The notes: generated by a model not told the origin, from the letters alone. A stretch of DNA of 32,407 bases from Candidatus Bipolaricaulota bacterium (GCA_021159405.1 JAGGRX010000021.1:1-32407); one strand, 5' to 3'. Counted from the stretch's first letter, positions 8,501 through 14,273 are shown. Numbers and translations: made by a program.

Positions 8501-8908
8501 GGTGATGTAAAGGCCAGGGGAACGGGCTAGCTCGTTGACAAGCGCGTTCTCTGTGCCGTTGATGATGAACGTGGCCCGGGAGGTCATGAGGGGGATGTCG
8601 GCTAGGTACAGCTCCGCCTCTTTGATCAGGCGGTCTGCGGACTTGAGGCGCCCGATGACCCGGAGTGGGGCCGCGTAGGTCAAGTCCATGAGCCGACATT
8701 CCCATTCGTCGTGTCTCGGATCCCCGAGGTGTGGGTCCACGAGTTCCAATACCAGGTCTTCCCGCCCAGGGGACTTGATCGGGGACACCTCGGCGAACAC
8801 CTCGGCGATCCCCTGGGTGAGAAAACGCTCATAAGACCGCCGCTGATCGGCGGTCAGGTCGGGAGGATCCATCCACTCCCGCGCACGTCCGTACCAGCGC
8901 CGTGACAT
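5591..8908 (-). CDS. rpoB: RNA polymerase beta subunit
   Basis: A 1105-residue beta subunit, shorter than E. coli (1342) and B. subtilis (about 1190), so it lacks the large lineage-specific insertions. Diagnostic stretches are LSQFLEQTNPLSELTHKRR (rifampicin region, residues about 420-438), VHPSHYGRICPIETPEGQN, FEGYNYEDAIVIS, GRHGNKGVIAKILPEEDMP and the C-terminal GGKAQFGGQRLGEMEVWA. Two oddities are visible. Residue 425 is Glu where E. coli has Asp516. The fork-loop-2 segment after Ser-Ala-Leu-Gly reads GVSARRAK, two residues shorter than the usual GPGGLxRERAG. No rpoC follows; a Nudix gene is coupled instead. The ATG at 8908 has no Shine-Dalgarno at normal distance; a strong one lies beyond a hairpin. 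Confidence 0.98.
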   Translation of the reverse strand: MSRRWYGRAREWMDPPDLTADQRRSYERFLTQGIAEVFAEVSPIKSPGREDLVLELVDPHLGDPRHDEWECRLMDLTYAAPLRVIGRLKSADRLIKEAELYLADIPLMTSRATFIINGTENALVNELARSPGLYITQEEPHLFRAHFLPELGAWLEIDLDIRRWTLRANLDRRGKVPVTCFLRALGMETGEMLTRYSIEVPVAELPDRLGAWKTAFLAESLEVDGERWEVGEELSQARLKKLTSLGRGSIRIVHPAVAKALQEDKTATQEEAVRYIYHRFRSSDRPAFGQMLEYLRSLYFEPETYRLTPIGRFKLNRKLGIDREETYLTPEDIFRALDLLIRAPEDPKLLDEKDHLANKRVRLPGEQAQAALRAGLVRMARIAQDKLSRVDLNDRDVIRKIVSARTVQAAVNMLFYTGRLSQFLEQTNPLSELTHKRRLSALGGVSARRAKIEVRDVHPSHYGRICPIETPEGQNIGLITSMAVYARVNDYGFLEAPYVRVENGRVTGKIEYLMADEEQNYRIAPATIKVDEDGRILDERVPIRTGREEIMFVPPEEVDFIEVSPRTIVGVSASLIPFLEHDDANRALMGANMQRQAVPLLRPQAPIVGTGMEGKAARDSGAVVLCEQDGVVEKVDAQKIVVRSGAIRRTYRLLNFERSNQDTLLHHRPLVRPGDKVKRGEVLADSQSTQDGELALGTNLLVGFLPFEGYNYEDAIVISERLVRDNVLDSIHIQEFEVRAEETKLGPEEITADIPNLSKEDLRNLDEHGVVRVGTEVRTGDVLVGKITPKGEAEPTPEERIFRSIFGEKMRNFRNTSLKMPPITGTATVIRVKRLSRAAGDELEAGVNELVKVYVAQRRRIAVGDKLAGRHGNKGVIAKILPEEDMPFLPDGTPLDVVLNPLGVPSRMNLGQIFETNLGWLAALRGEKVASPVFDGAREEEILSELTEELKARGLSDGKRQDGKVVLRDGRTGEPFKAPVTVGVMYLLKLEHIAADKIHARSTGPYALITQQPLGGKAQFGGQRLGEMEVWALEAYGAASLLQEMLTVKSDDARGRVQLYKAILRGEDFPKPGIPESFRVLWRELQCLGLAPKAYDASDRELDIV

Positions 8909-8917
8909 AGACAGATG

Positions 8918-8938
8918 GGGCCACCGTGAAGGTGGCCC
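8918..8938 (-). promoter_or_regulatory. Hairpin between a strong Shine-Dalgarno and the rpoB ATG (split ribosome-binding site candidate)
   Basis: In the transcript GGGCCACC and GGTGGCCC form a perfect 8-bp stem with a 5-nt loop. The rplL-rpoB gap reads AAAGGAGGTGA (8950-8940), one C, this hairpin, nine bases, then the rpoB ATG (8908). The linear Shine-Dalgarno-to-ATG distance is 31 nt. With the hairpin folded out it is about 10. It is not a terminator, since there is no U-tract. It could also act as an attenuator or processing site, as found between rplL and rpoB in E. coli. Confidence 0.7.
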
Positions 8939-8955
8939 GTCACCTCCTTTATTTG

Positions 8956-9333
8956 CTACTTGAGTTCGACTTCTGCGCCAGCGGCCTCAAGCTTCTTCTT
9001 CAGCTCCTCGGCCTCATCGGGGCTTACGCCCGCCTTGATGACGGCGGGGAGCTTGTCCACAAGTTCTTTGCACTCCTTAAGCCCCTTTCCAGTGATCTCC
9101 TTTACCGCCTTGATGAGCTGGATCTTCTGCTGGCCGGCATTCGTTACCACGACGTCCACCGTGGACTTCTCCTCGGCAGCTCCCTCGGCCCCAGCCTGCG
9201 GGGCGGCCGCCACCGCCACGGGCACCGCCGCCTGGGCGGAAACCCCGAACCGCTCCTCGATGGCCGACACGAGCTCGGCCAGTTCCTTGACCGACATCTC
9301 CTCGATGGCCTGTAGGATCTCCTCTTTCGTCAT
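8956..9333 (-). CDS. rplL: 50S ribosomal protein L7/L12
   Basis: A 125-residue stalk protein with the N-terminal dimerisation helices (MTKEEILQAIEEMSVKELAEL), an Ala-rich flexible hinge around residues 36-55, and the conserved C-terminal factor-binding domain (KIQLIKAVKEITGKGLKECK). It recruits and stimulates translational GTPases such as EF-Tu and EF-G. It begins three bases after the rplJ stop and has GGGGTGA as its Shine-Dalgarno. Its length is normal. It is followed by rpoB after 47 bp containing the hairpin noted separately. Confidence 0.97.
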   Translation of the reverse strand: MTKEEILQAIEEMSVKELAELVSAIEERFGVSAQAAVPVAVAAAPQAGAEGAAEEKSTVDVVVTNAGQQKIQLIKAVKEITGKGLKECKELVDKLPAVIKAGVSPDEAEELKKKLEAAGAEVELK

Positions 9334-9336
9334 CGC

Positions 9337-9861
9337 TCACCCCTTCTCTTCTTTTTGTTTTTTGACTTCCGCCAGGGCCACGGCCAGCCCCCGGATGATC
9401 CCCGCCAGGGCCACGGCCAGCTCCCGGATCGGCCCGGCCAGCCCCCCCGCCAGCCGCCCCAGGAGCTCTTCACGTGAGGGTAACGTGGCGTACCATTCCA
9501 CCTGTTCCGGAGGTACCGGCTCGCCCTCAAACAGGCCTGCCTTGATGCGGAAATGGCCGTATTTTTTGGTACACTCCTGGGCCACCTTATATGGGACCGT
9601 TGGGTCATCCCGACCCACGATGATGGCGTTCGGTCCCCGCAGGTAGTCCAGCAAGAACTCCGCCCCGGCTTGGCTGGCCGCGCGACGGGCCAGGGTGTTC
9701 TTGATAACGCGAAACTCCACCCCCCGCTTTCGCATCAGCCGGCGGAGCTCCACACACTCGTTTGCGGTAAGCCCCAGGTAGTCCACCAGCACCACGGACC
9801 GGGCCTGGGCTAGCTTTTCCTTCAACTCCTCCACTTGTGCGACCTTCTCCGGCCTCGGCAT
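9337..9861 (-). CDS. rplJ: 50S ribosomal protein L10
   Basis: A 174-residue protein that anchors L7/L12 dimers to the ribosome base. The N-terminal rRNA-binding domain is typical (VVLDYLGLTANE-like segment, then RVIKNTLARRA). The C-terminal helix consists of three consecutive 11-residue units, ELLGRLAGGLA, GPIRELAVALA and GIIRGLAVALA (residues 132-164). The last two are encoded by a near-identical 33-bp DNA tandem. Each such unit in L10 normally binds one L7/L12 dimer, so three dimers are predicted. Only nine bases separate it from rplA, so there is no room for the long L10-binding leader used for autoregulation in E. coli. Confidence 0.97.
   Translation of the reverse strand: MPRPEKVAQVEELKEKLAQARSVVLVDYLGLTANECVELRRLMRKRGVEFRVIKNTLARRAASQAGAEFLLDYLRGPNAIIVGRDDPTVPYKVAQECTKKYGHFRIKAGLFEGEPVPPEQVEWYATLPSREELLGRLAGGLAGPIRELAVALAGIIRGLAVALAEVKKQKEEKG
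9370..9468 (-). repeat. Three tandem 11-codon units in the L10 C-terminal helix
   Basis: The two downstream units (9371-9396 and 9404-9429 on the plus strand) share GCCAGGGCCACGGCCAG at a period of 33 bp. The first unit is recognisable only at protein level. The pattern is Leu-Ala at positions 6-7 and 10-11 of each unit. Confidence 0.8.
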
Positions 9862-9870
9862 CCTTCCCCC

Positions 9871-10572
9871 TTACACGCCCTGGGCCAATTTGACGAGCTC
9901 GCCCTCGTCCACGTGGATCCCGGGCCCCATGGTGGAGGAGATGGTCACCCGCTGGATGTACTTGCCTTTCGCCCCCTCGGGCTTCCGGTCCAGGATGGCC
10001 CGGGTGAGGGTGGCGAGGTTTTCCACGAGCTGATCCACCTCGAAGTCGACCCGCCCGAACGGGGCGTGCACGATCCCGTAGCGATCGGCGCGGAACTCGA
10101 TCATCCCCGCCTTGAGCTCCCGGACGAGCCTGCCGATGTCCTGGGTCACCGTCCCCGTTTTGGGGGAGGGCATGAGGCCCCGGGGGCCCAGGATCCGCCC
10201 GAGCTTCCCCACCAGGGGCATCATATCCGGCGTGGCCGCCACCCGGTCGAACTCCAGCCACCCCTCCCGGATCCGCTCGGCGAGCTCCTCGCCCCCCACG
10301 TAGTCGGCACCGGCTTCCTCCGCCTCCCGGATCTTCTCCCCCCGGGCGAACACCAGGACCCGCACCGTCTTTCCGGTCCCGTGAGGCAGGGAACACGCCC
10401 CCCGCACCATGTGCTGGGACGGATTTATCCCCAGATTAAACGCCGCCTCAGCCGTCTCGGGGAACCGGGCGGTGGCGAGCTTCTTCATGAGCTCAATCCC
10501 CTCCCGCACCGGATAGACCCGCTCCCGCTCCAGTGTGGCCACAAGCTCGCGGTACCTGCGGCTCCTTTTCAC
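9871..10572 (-). CDS. rplA: 50S ribosomal protein L1
   Basis: A 233-residue protein of normal length with the L1 signatures GTGKTVRVLVFA, LGRILGPRGLMPSPKTGT and the C-terminal TISSTMGPGIHVD. It forms the mobile L1 stalk that guides E-site tRNA. The start is a GTG at 10572 that overlaps the rplK TGA (GTGA), so L11 and L1 are translationally coupled, as in most bacteria. I did not find a convincing L1-binding mimic in the short upstream region. Confidence 0.97.
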   Translation of the reverse strand: MKRSRRYRELVATLERERVYPVREGIELMKKLATARFPETAEAAFNLGINPSQHMVRGACSLPHGTGKTVRVLVFARGEKIREAEEAGADYVGGEELAERIREGWLEFDRVAATPDMMPLVGKLGRILGPRGLMPSPKTGTVTQDIGRLVRELKAGMIEFRADRYGIVHAPFGRVDFEVDQLVENLATLTRAILDRKPEGAKGKYIQRVTISSTMGPGIHVDEGELVKLAQGV

Positions 10573-10997
10573 TTTACCACCTCGATCCCCATGTTCTTGG
10601 CCGTCCCGAGCACCGTGCGGATCGCCGCCTCCAGGTCCTCGGTGTTGAGATCGGGAAGCTTCCGCTCGGCGATGCGACGGACCTGCTCCATGGTCACCCG
10701 TCCCACCTTGAGGCGGTTGGGTTCCGGGGAGCCCTTCTCGATCCCCGCCGCCTTCTTCAGGAGCACCGCCACCGGAGGTGCCTTCAGCACGAAGTCGAAG
10801 GAGCGGTCCTGGTAGACGGTGATCTCCACCGGGATGATCAGGCCCGGCTCCTCATTCTTAGTAGCCTCGTTGAACCGCTTGCAGAACTCCATGATGTTTA
10901 CCTTGTGCTCGCCCAGGGCCGGGCCCACCGGCGGGGCGGGGTTGGCCTGCCCGGCCGGGATCTGTAGCTTTATCTTCGCCACTACGTTCTTTGCCAT
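10569..10997 (-). CDS. rplK: 50S ribosomal protein L11
   Basis: A 142-residue protein of standard length. The N-terminal domain has the proline-rich switch APPVGPALGEHKVNIM that moves with EF-G, and the C-terminal 23S rRNA-binding domain ends in VLGTAKNMGI. It lies nine bases after nusG with a strong GAGGAGG Shine-Dalgarno, and its stop overlaps the rplA start. Confidence 0.98.
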   Translation of the reverse strand: MAKNVVAKIKLQIPAGQANPAPPVGPALGEHKVNIMEFCKRFNEATKNEEPGLIIPVEITVYQDRSFDFVLKAPPVAVLLKKAAGIEKGSPEPNRLKVGRVTMEQVRRIAERKLPDLNTEDLEAAIRTVLGTAKNMGIEVVK

Positions 10998-11006
10998 CTT
11001 GCCTCC

Positions 11007-12107
11007 TCAAATCCTCTCGATGGCGTCAAAACCCAGGCGTACCGGCGTCTCCCGACCGAAGATCTTGACGGATACCACCACCTCTTCGGCTTCTTTGTCG
11101 ATCTCCTTGATCTCCCCGGTGAAGTCGGCGAACGGCCCTTCCACGATCTGCACCACCTCGCCGACCTCGAACTCCACCTCCACCTTGGGCGCCTTGGCCT
11201 TGGAAGGCGCCTCCTCCAGGCCGGCCTTCCGCTGGATTAAGAGCATCTCCCGTCCCTCGATGGGGATGGGCCGAAACCTGGATCCGACGAACCTCACGGA
11301 CCCCTCGAGCCCCCGCAGGAGCTCGAACATCTGCTCCTCGTCAAGGCCCATCTTGGCAAACACGTATCCTGGGATGAGCCGTCTTTTCTCGATCCTCTGG
11401 ACCGTGACCACCCGCTTGTCCTTGTACTCCTTCACCTTCACCAAGCCGGTGGCCCGGGAGTAAATCTTGTGCTCGCGCTCGATCTCCGCGCCTTTGGGCA
11501 GCTGTTGTCCCTCCCTGAGCCGGGGGGGGAGATAGGCCTCGGGGATGATGCGCCTTTCCTCGCTCCCATCCTCATAGCGAATGGTGACCCTCCTCACCCG
11601 CTCCCGGGCAACGATCTGTCCCTTGACATCGATCAGGTAGTGCTCGTCCGCATCGGGGGTGATCGGGATCCCGGGTCGCACCCGTTCCCCCACCCGGATG
11701 TCCCTGCGCAACCCCTTCTCCTGCGGCACCAGATATTCCACCTCGGCCCGGTTGGTGAGCTCCACTATGATCCGCCACAACGGCTCGATCTTCTCCACCG
11801 TGGCAGGCTGCGGAAGGTGCCGTGGGGCCCGCCGGGCGATGAGGTCACCCCGCTGGACCCGCTCGTTGGTCTTCACAAACAGCTCGTAGTCGTAGGGGAT
11901 CCGATACTCGCTCGAGCGCCCCCTGCGGGACCGGGAGGTGATCACTTCCTCCACCGGGACGAAGAAGTACTCCACCTCCCCGTTGGTCTTGATGGGCTCG
12001 AAATACCTCTCCCATCCGAGCTTGCGTACCCGCTCCTCAAGCTGGCGCTTCACGCGAAGCTCGGAACCCGCATAGGTCTGAATGGCATACCACTTCTTAC
12101 GCTGCAT
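11007..12107 (-). CDS. nusG: Transcription factor NusG with large internal insertion
   Basis: A 366-residue protein, about twice the usual ~180. The NGN domain opens normally (KKWYAIQTYAGSE, then FFVPVEEV near residues 48-55) and resumes at RRLIPGYVFAKMGL (242-255). The KOW domain is at about 313-337 (VGEVVQIVEGPFADFTGEI). Between them about 185 residues are inserted, rich in beta strands, with VRPGIPITPDADEHY and VKGQIVARERV resembling a barrel-sandwich-hybrid fold. Thermotoga maritima NusG (353 residues) has a comparable extra domain at the same place. NusG binds the RNA polymerase clamp and couples it to Rho or the ribosome; the role of the insertion is not known to me. It is preceded by secE, as usual. 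Confidence 0.96.
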   Translation of the reverse strand: MQRKKWYAIQTYAGSELRVKRQLEERVRKLGWERYFEPIKTNGEVEYFFVPVEEVITSRSRRGRSSEYRIPYDYELFVKTNERVQRGDLIARRAPRHLPQPATVEKIEPLWRIIVELTNRAEVEYLVPQEKGLRRDIRVGERVRPGIPITPDADEHYLIDVKGQIVARERVRRVTIRYEDGSEERRIIPEAYLPPRLREGQQLPKGAEIEREHKIYSRATGLVKVKEYKDKRVVTVQRIEKRRLIPGYVFAKMGLDEEQMFELLRGLEGSVRFVGSRFRPIPIEGREMLLIQRKAGLEEAPSKAKAPKVEVEFEVGEVVQIVEGPFADFTGEIKEIDKEAEEVVVSVKIFGRETPVRLGFDAIERI

Positions 12108-12119
12108 GGAAGTTCAACC

Positions 12120-12305
12120 CTACCCGATGAGGAGGCGTAGGATCTGCTGAAGAACGGCGTCCACCAGGCCCAGATACAGGCCAAGGGCCACCACCATGAG
12201 CACGATGAGCAAGGTGAAGGTGATGACCTCCCGCTTAGAGGGCCAGCTCACCCGCTGGACCTCCGCCCGAACGGCCGCCAAATATCTACGGATCCTTTCG
12301 ATCAT
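12120..12305 (-). CDS. secE: Preprotein translocase subunit SecE
   Basis: A 61-residue single-pass membrane protein. It has an amphipathic N-terminal helix with the conserved EVQRVSWPSKREV motif (residues about 14-26) followed by one transmembrane helix (FTLLIVLMVVALGLYLGL). It clamps SecY in the Sec translocon. I start at the ATG at 12305; the longer in-frame reading would run into tRNA-Trp. Its stop is 12 bases before nusG. Confidence 0.95.
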   Translation of the reverse strand: MIERIRRYLAAVRAEVQRVSWPSKREVITFTLLIVLMVVALGLYLGLVDAVLQQILRLLIG

Positions 12306-12359
12306 GCCTCCAACTTTCCGGCCCTTGCCCTCCACGCCTTGGGCCTGAAAAGCCTCCTT

Positions 12360-12435
12360 TGGCAGGCCCGGGAGGACTCGAACCCCCAACCTGCGGATTT
12401 GGAGTCCGCCGCTCTGCCAATTGAGCTACGGGCCT
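12360..12435 (-). tRNA. trnW: tRNA-Trp (anticodon CCA)
   Basis: Cloverleaf read on the minus strand: acceptor AGGCCCG/CGGGCCT, anticodon loop CTCCAAA, T-loop TTCGAGT, discriminator G (as TrpRS expects) and an encoded 3' CCA. The length is 76 nt. It sits between rpmG and secE, its common place in bacteria. Confidence 0.97.
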
Positions 12436-12444
12436 GCATCGCCC

Positions 12445-12606
12445 TTACACCTCTTTGTGCAGGGTATGCTTCCTGCACCACTTGCAGTACTTTTTAAGGG
12501 AAAGCTTCTCCCTGACGTTATTCCGATTTCGGCGCGTATGGTAGTTCCGCCTTCCGCACTCGGAACAGGCCAAGGTCACGTGCAATACTACGTCTTTTTT
12601 GGCCAT
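12445..12606 (-). CDS. rpmG: 50S ribosomal protein L33
   Basis: A 53-residue protein (MAKKDVVLHVTLACSECG... to HTLHKEV) with two Cys-x2-Cys zinc pairs, CSEC and CKWC, and the family motif YHTRRNRNN. It is the zinc-binding form of L33. The TGA of tuf and the ATG here are separated by one base (TGACATG), so translation is probably coupled. The stop is nine bases before tRNA-Trp. Confidence 0.96.
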   Translation of the reverse strand: MAKKDVVLHVTLACSECGRRNYHTRRNRNNVREKLSLKKYCKWCRKHTLHKEV

Positions 12607-12607
12607 G

Positions 12608-13822
12608 TCACTTCAGGATCTTGGTCACCACCCCAGCTCCGACGGTACGGCCGCCCTCACGGATGGCGAACCTAAGGCCCTCTTCCATGGCGATGTGCTT
12701 GAGCAGCTTGCAGTGGAGGTTATCCACGTTGTCGCCGGGCATGACCATCTCGACCCCCTCCGGGAGGACGATCTCGCCCGTCACGTCCGTAGTGCGGAAG
12801 TAGAACTGGGGCTTGTAGCCGGTGAAGAACGGGGTATGACGGCCGCCTTCCTCCTTGGACAGGACGTACACCTGGGCCAGGAACTCGGTGTGGGGGGTGA
12901 TGGACCCAGGGGCGGCCAGGACCTGCCCCCGCTCCACCTCGTCCTTCTCAACTCCCCTGAGGAGCACCCCCACGTTGTCCCCGGCGATGGCCTCATCGAG
13001 CGTCTTGTTGAACATCTCGAGGCTTGTGGCCACCGTCTTTCGGATCTCGTCGGTGAGCCCCACGATTTCCACCTCTTCACCTGGACGGAGGCGACCCCGC
13101 TCCACCCGGCCGGTCACCACCGTGCCGCGCCCCTTGATGGAGAAGATGTCCTCGATGGGCATGAGGAAGGGCTTGTCCTCCTCACGCTTGGGAAGCGGGA
13201 TGTAGGTGTCCACGGCCTCCATGAGCTCCAGGATGGGCTTCACTGCGGGGTCATCCAAGGACTCCGCCTGGAGCGCCTTCAAAGCCGAACCCCGGATCAC
13301 CGGGATCTCGTCTCCGGGGAAGTCGTATTCGGAGAGGAGCTCACGTACCTCCATCTCCACCAAGTCCACGAGCTCCGGGTCGTCCACCATATCGACCTTG
13401 TTCAGGAACACCACGATGGCCGGCACGTTCACCTGCCGTGCCAGAAGCACATGTTCACGGGTCTGGGGCATGGGGCCGTCGGCCGCCGATACCACCAGGA
13501 TCGCCCCATCCATCTGCGCCGCACCGGTGATCATGTTCTTGATGTAGTCGGCGTGGCCAGGGCAGTCGATGTGGGCATAATGCCGGTTTTCGGTCTCGTA
13601 CTCCACGTGGGCGACGTTCACCGTAAGGATCTTTGTCTCATCCCGTCGGAACAACTTGGCGTCGGCCTTGGCCACCTCCTCGTAGGACCGCTCCCTGGCG
13701 AGCCCCTTCCAGGCCAATACCTTGGTGATGGCCGCGGTCAACGTGGTCTTCCCATGGTCGATGTGGCCGATGGTGCCCACATTCAGATGCGGTTTGGTCC
13801 GTACAAATTGCTCTTTTGCCAT
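12608..13822 (-). CDS. tuf: Elongation factor Tu with atypical switch I
   Basis: A 404-residue GTPase that delivers aminoacyl-tRNA to the ribosome. All three domains are present: P-loop GHIDHGKTT (19-27), DCPGH with catalytic His90, NKVD, SALK, and the domain 2/3 signatures GRGTVVTGRVERG and REGGRTVGAGVVT. The remarkable feature is switch I. The near-universal KARGITI is replaced by RRDETKILTV (59-68), about five residues longer than in Thermotoga or E. coli. The Mg2+-ligating Thr is kept (Thr67), but the Arg-Gly-Ile before it is gone. The rest resembles Thermotoga EF-Tu. The strong Shine-Dalgarno is AAGGAGGTTGAAGG before the ATG. I see only one tuf copy in the window. Confidence 0.97.
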   Translation of the reverse strand: MAKEQFVRTKPHLNVGTIGHIDHGKTTLTAAITKVLAWKGLARERSYEEVAKADAKLFRRDETKILTVNVAHVEYETENRHYAHIDCPGHADYIKNMITGAAQMDGAILVVSAADGPMPQTREHVLLARQVNVPAIVVFLNKVDMVDDPELVDLVEMEVRELLSEYDFPGDEIPVIRGSALKALQAESLDDPAVKPILELMEAVDTYIPLPKREEDKPFLMPIEDIFSIKGRGTVVTGRVERGRLRPGEEVEIVGLTDEIRKTVATSLEMFNKTLDEAIAGDNVGVLLRGVEKDEVERGQVLAAPGSITPHTEFLAQVYVLSKEEGGRHTPFFTGYKPQFYFRTTDVTGEIVLPEGVEMVMPGDNVDNLHCKLLKHIAMEEGLRFAIREGGRTVGAGVVTKILK

Positions 13823-13893
13823 CCTTCAACCTCCTTCTTGAGTGGCCGCTTTTATCATATGATGTCCGGGGAGTTGGCCACGCCCCTTCCACC

Positions 13894-13969
13894 TGGAGCC
13901 CGCGGTCGGAGTCGAACCGACGACCTTCCCATTACCAGCGGGATGCTCTACCTACTGAGCTACACGGGC
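13894..13969 (-). tRNA. trnT: tRNA-Thr (anticodon GGT)
   Basis: Minus-strand cloverleaf: acceptor GCCCGTG/CGCGGGC with a U-G pair, D-stem GCTC/GAGC, anticodon loop CTGGTAA in stem TCCCG/TGGGA, T-arm GTCGG-TTCGACT-CCGAC, discriminator T and an encoded CCA. The length is 76 nt. It lies 71 bp upstream of tuf. Confidence 0.96.
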
Positions 13970-14019
13970 TCGCCTAAAAGTTTACCCCATAGCTCCCCTT
14001 GGGCCAACCTCCCCAAACT

Positions 14020-14106
14020 TGGTGGAGGGGGAGGGATTCGAACCCCCGAAGGCCTAAAGCCGCCGGGTTTACAGCCCGGTGCGTTTGGCCGCTTCGCTAC
14101 CCCTCC
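14020..14106 (-). tRNA. trnY: tRNA-Tyr (anticodon GTA)
   Basis: Class II tRNA with acceptor GGAGGGG/CCCCTCC, anticodon loop CTGTAAA in stem CCGGG/CCCGG, a long variable arm, T-loop TTCGAAT, discriminator A and an encoded CCA. The length is 87 nt. The gap to the next tRNA (13970-14019) holds nothing I recognise. Confidence 0.96.
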
Positions 14107-14117
14107 ACAGCACCCTA

Positions 14118-14129
14118 CGGAAGCTTCCG
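14118..14129. repeat. 12-bp perfect palindrome in tRNA spacer
   Basis: CGGAAGCTTCCG lies 11 bp upstream of the tRNA-Tyr 5' end. It could be a processing signal in the tRNA precursor; function unknown. Confidence 0.4.
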
Positions 14130-14130
14130 C

Positions 14131-14158
14131 GGGGACCCCTTTATTTTACGGGGTCCCC
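14131..14158. repeat. 9-bp inverted repeat with 10-nt loop in tRNA spacer (hairpin B)
   Basis: GGGGACCCC and GGGGTCCCC flank a loop rich in A and T. The right arm shares bases 14155-14158 with the neighbouring hairpin, so the two cannot both fold completely. No U-tract follows on either strand. Confidence 0.6.
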
Positions 14159-14182
14159 AAAGGACCGCCAGGTCCTTTGGGG
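14155..14182. repeat. 12-bp perfect inverted repeat with 4-nt loop in tRNA spacer (hairpin A)
   Basis: CCCCAAAGGACC and GGTCCTTTGGGG form an uninterrupted 12-bp stem. It starts seven bases beyond the 3' end of tRNA-Thr(TGT) in the direction of transcription. It may be a processing or 3'-protection structure, a weak attenuator, or one half of an alternative-fold switch. Confidence 0.65.
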
Positions 14183-14188
14183 TAACTA

Positions 14189-14261
14189 AGCCAGTGGCCC
14201 GACTCGAACGGGCAACCCTCCGCTTACAAGGCGGATGCTCTACCACTTGAGCTACACTGGC
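14189..14261 (-). tRNA. trnT: tRNA-Thr (anticodon TGT)
   Basis: Minus-strand cloverleaf: acceptor GCCAGTG/CACTGGC, anticodon loop CTTGTAA in stem TCCGC/GCGGA, T-arm GCCCG-TTCGAGT-CGGGC, discriminator T. The 3' sequence continues TAG, so CCA is not encoded, unlike the other four tRNAs here. The length is 73 nt. It is the first gene of the core operon, six bases after the predicted transcription start. Confidence 0.95.
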
Positions 14262-14273
14262 CTGCCGATCGCA

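Noticed and set aside
8909..8955. Small upstream open reading frame driven by the AAGGAGGTGA site before rpoB
   Set aside because: No ATG, GTG or TTG lies 4-12 nt after the Shine-Dalgarno; the nearest GTG is within the hairpin and out of frame.
14131..14182. Intrinsic terminator between tRNA-Thr and tRNA-Tyr
   Set aside because: Neither stem is followed by a U-tract on the transcribed strand, and essential operon genes lie downstream.
12599..14185. 528-residue plus-strand open frame across tuf and two tRNA genes
   Set aside because: It runs through tRNA-Thr, tRNA-Tyr and the antisense of EF-Tu. The His/Leu/Gly-rich product has no homology I recognise.
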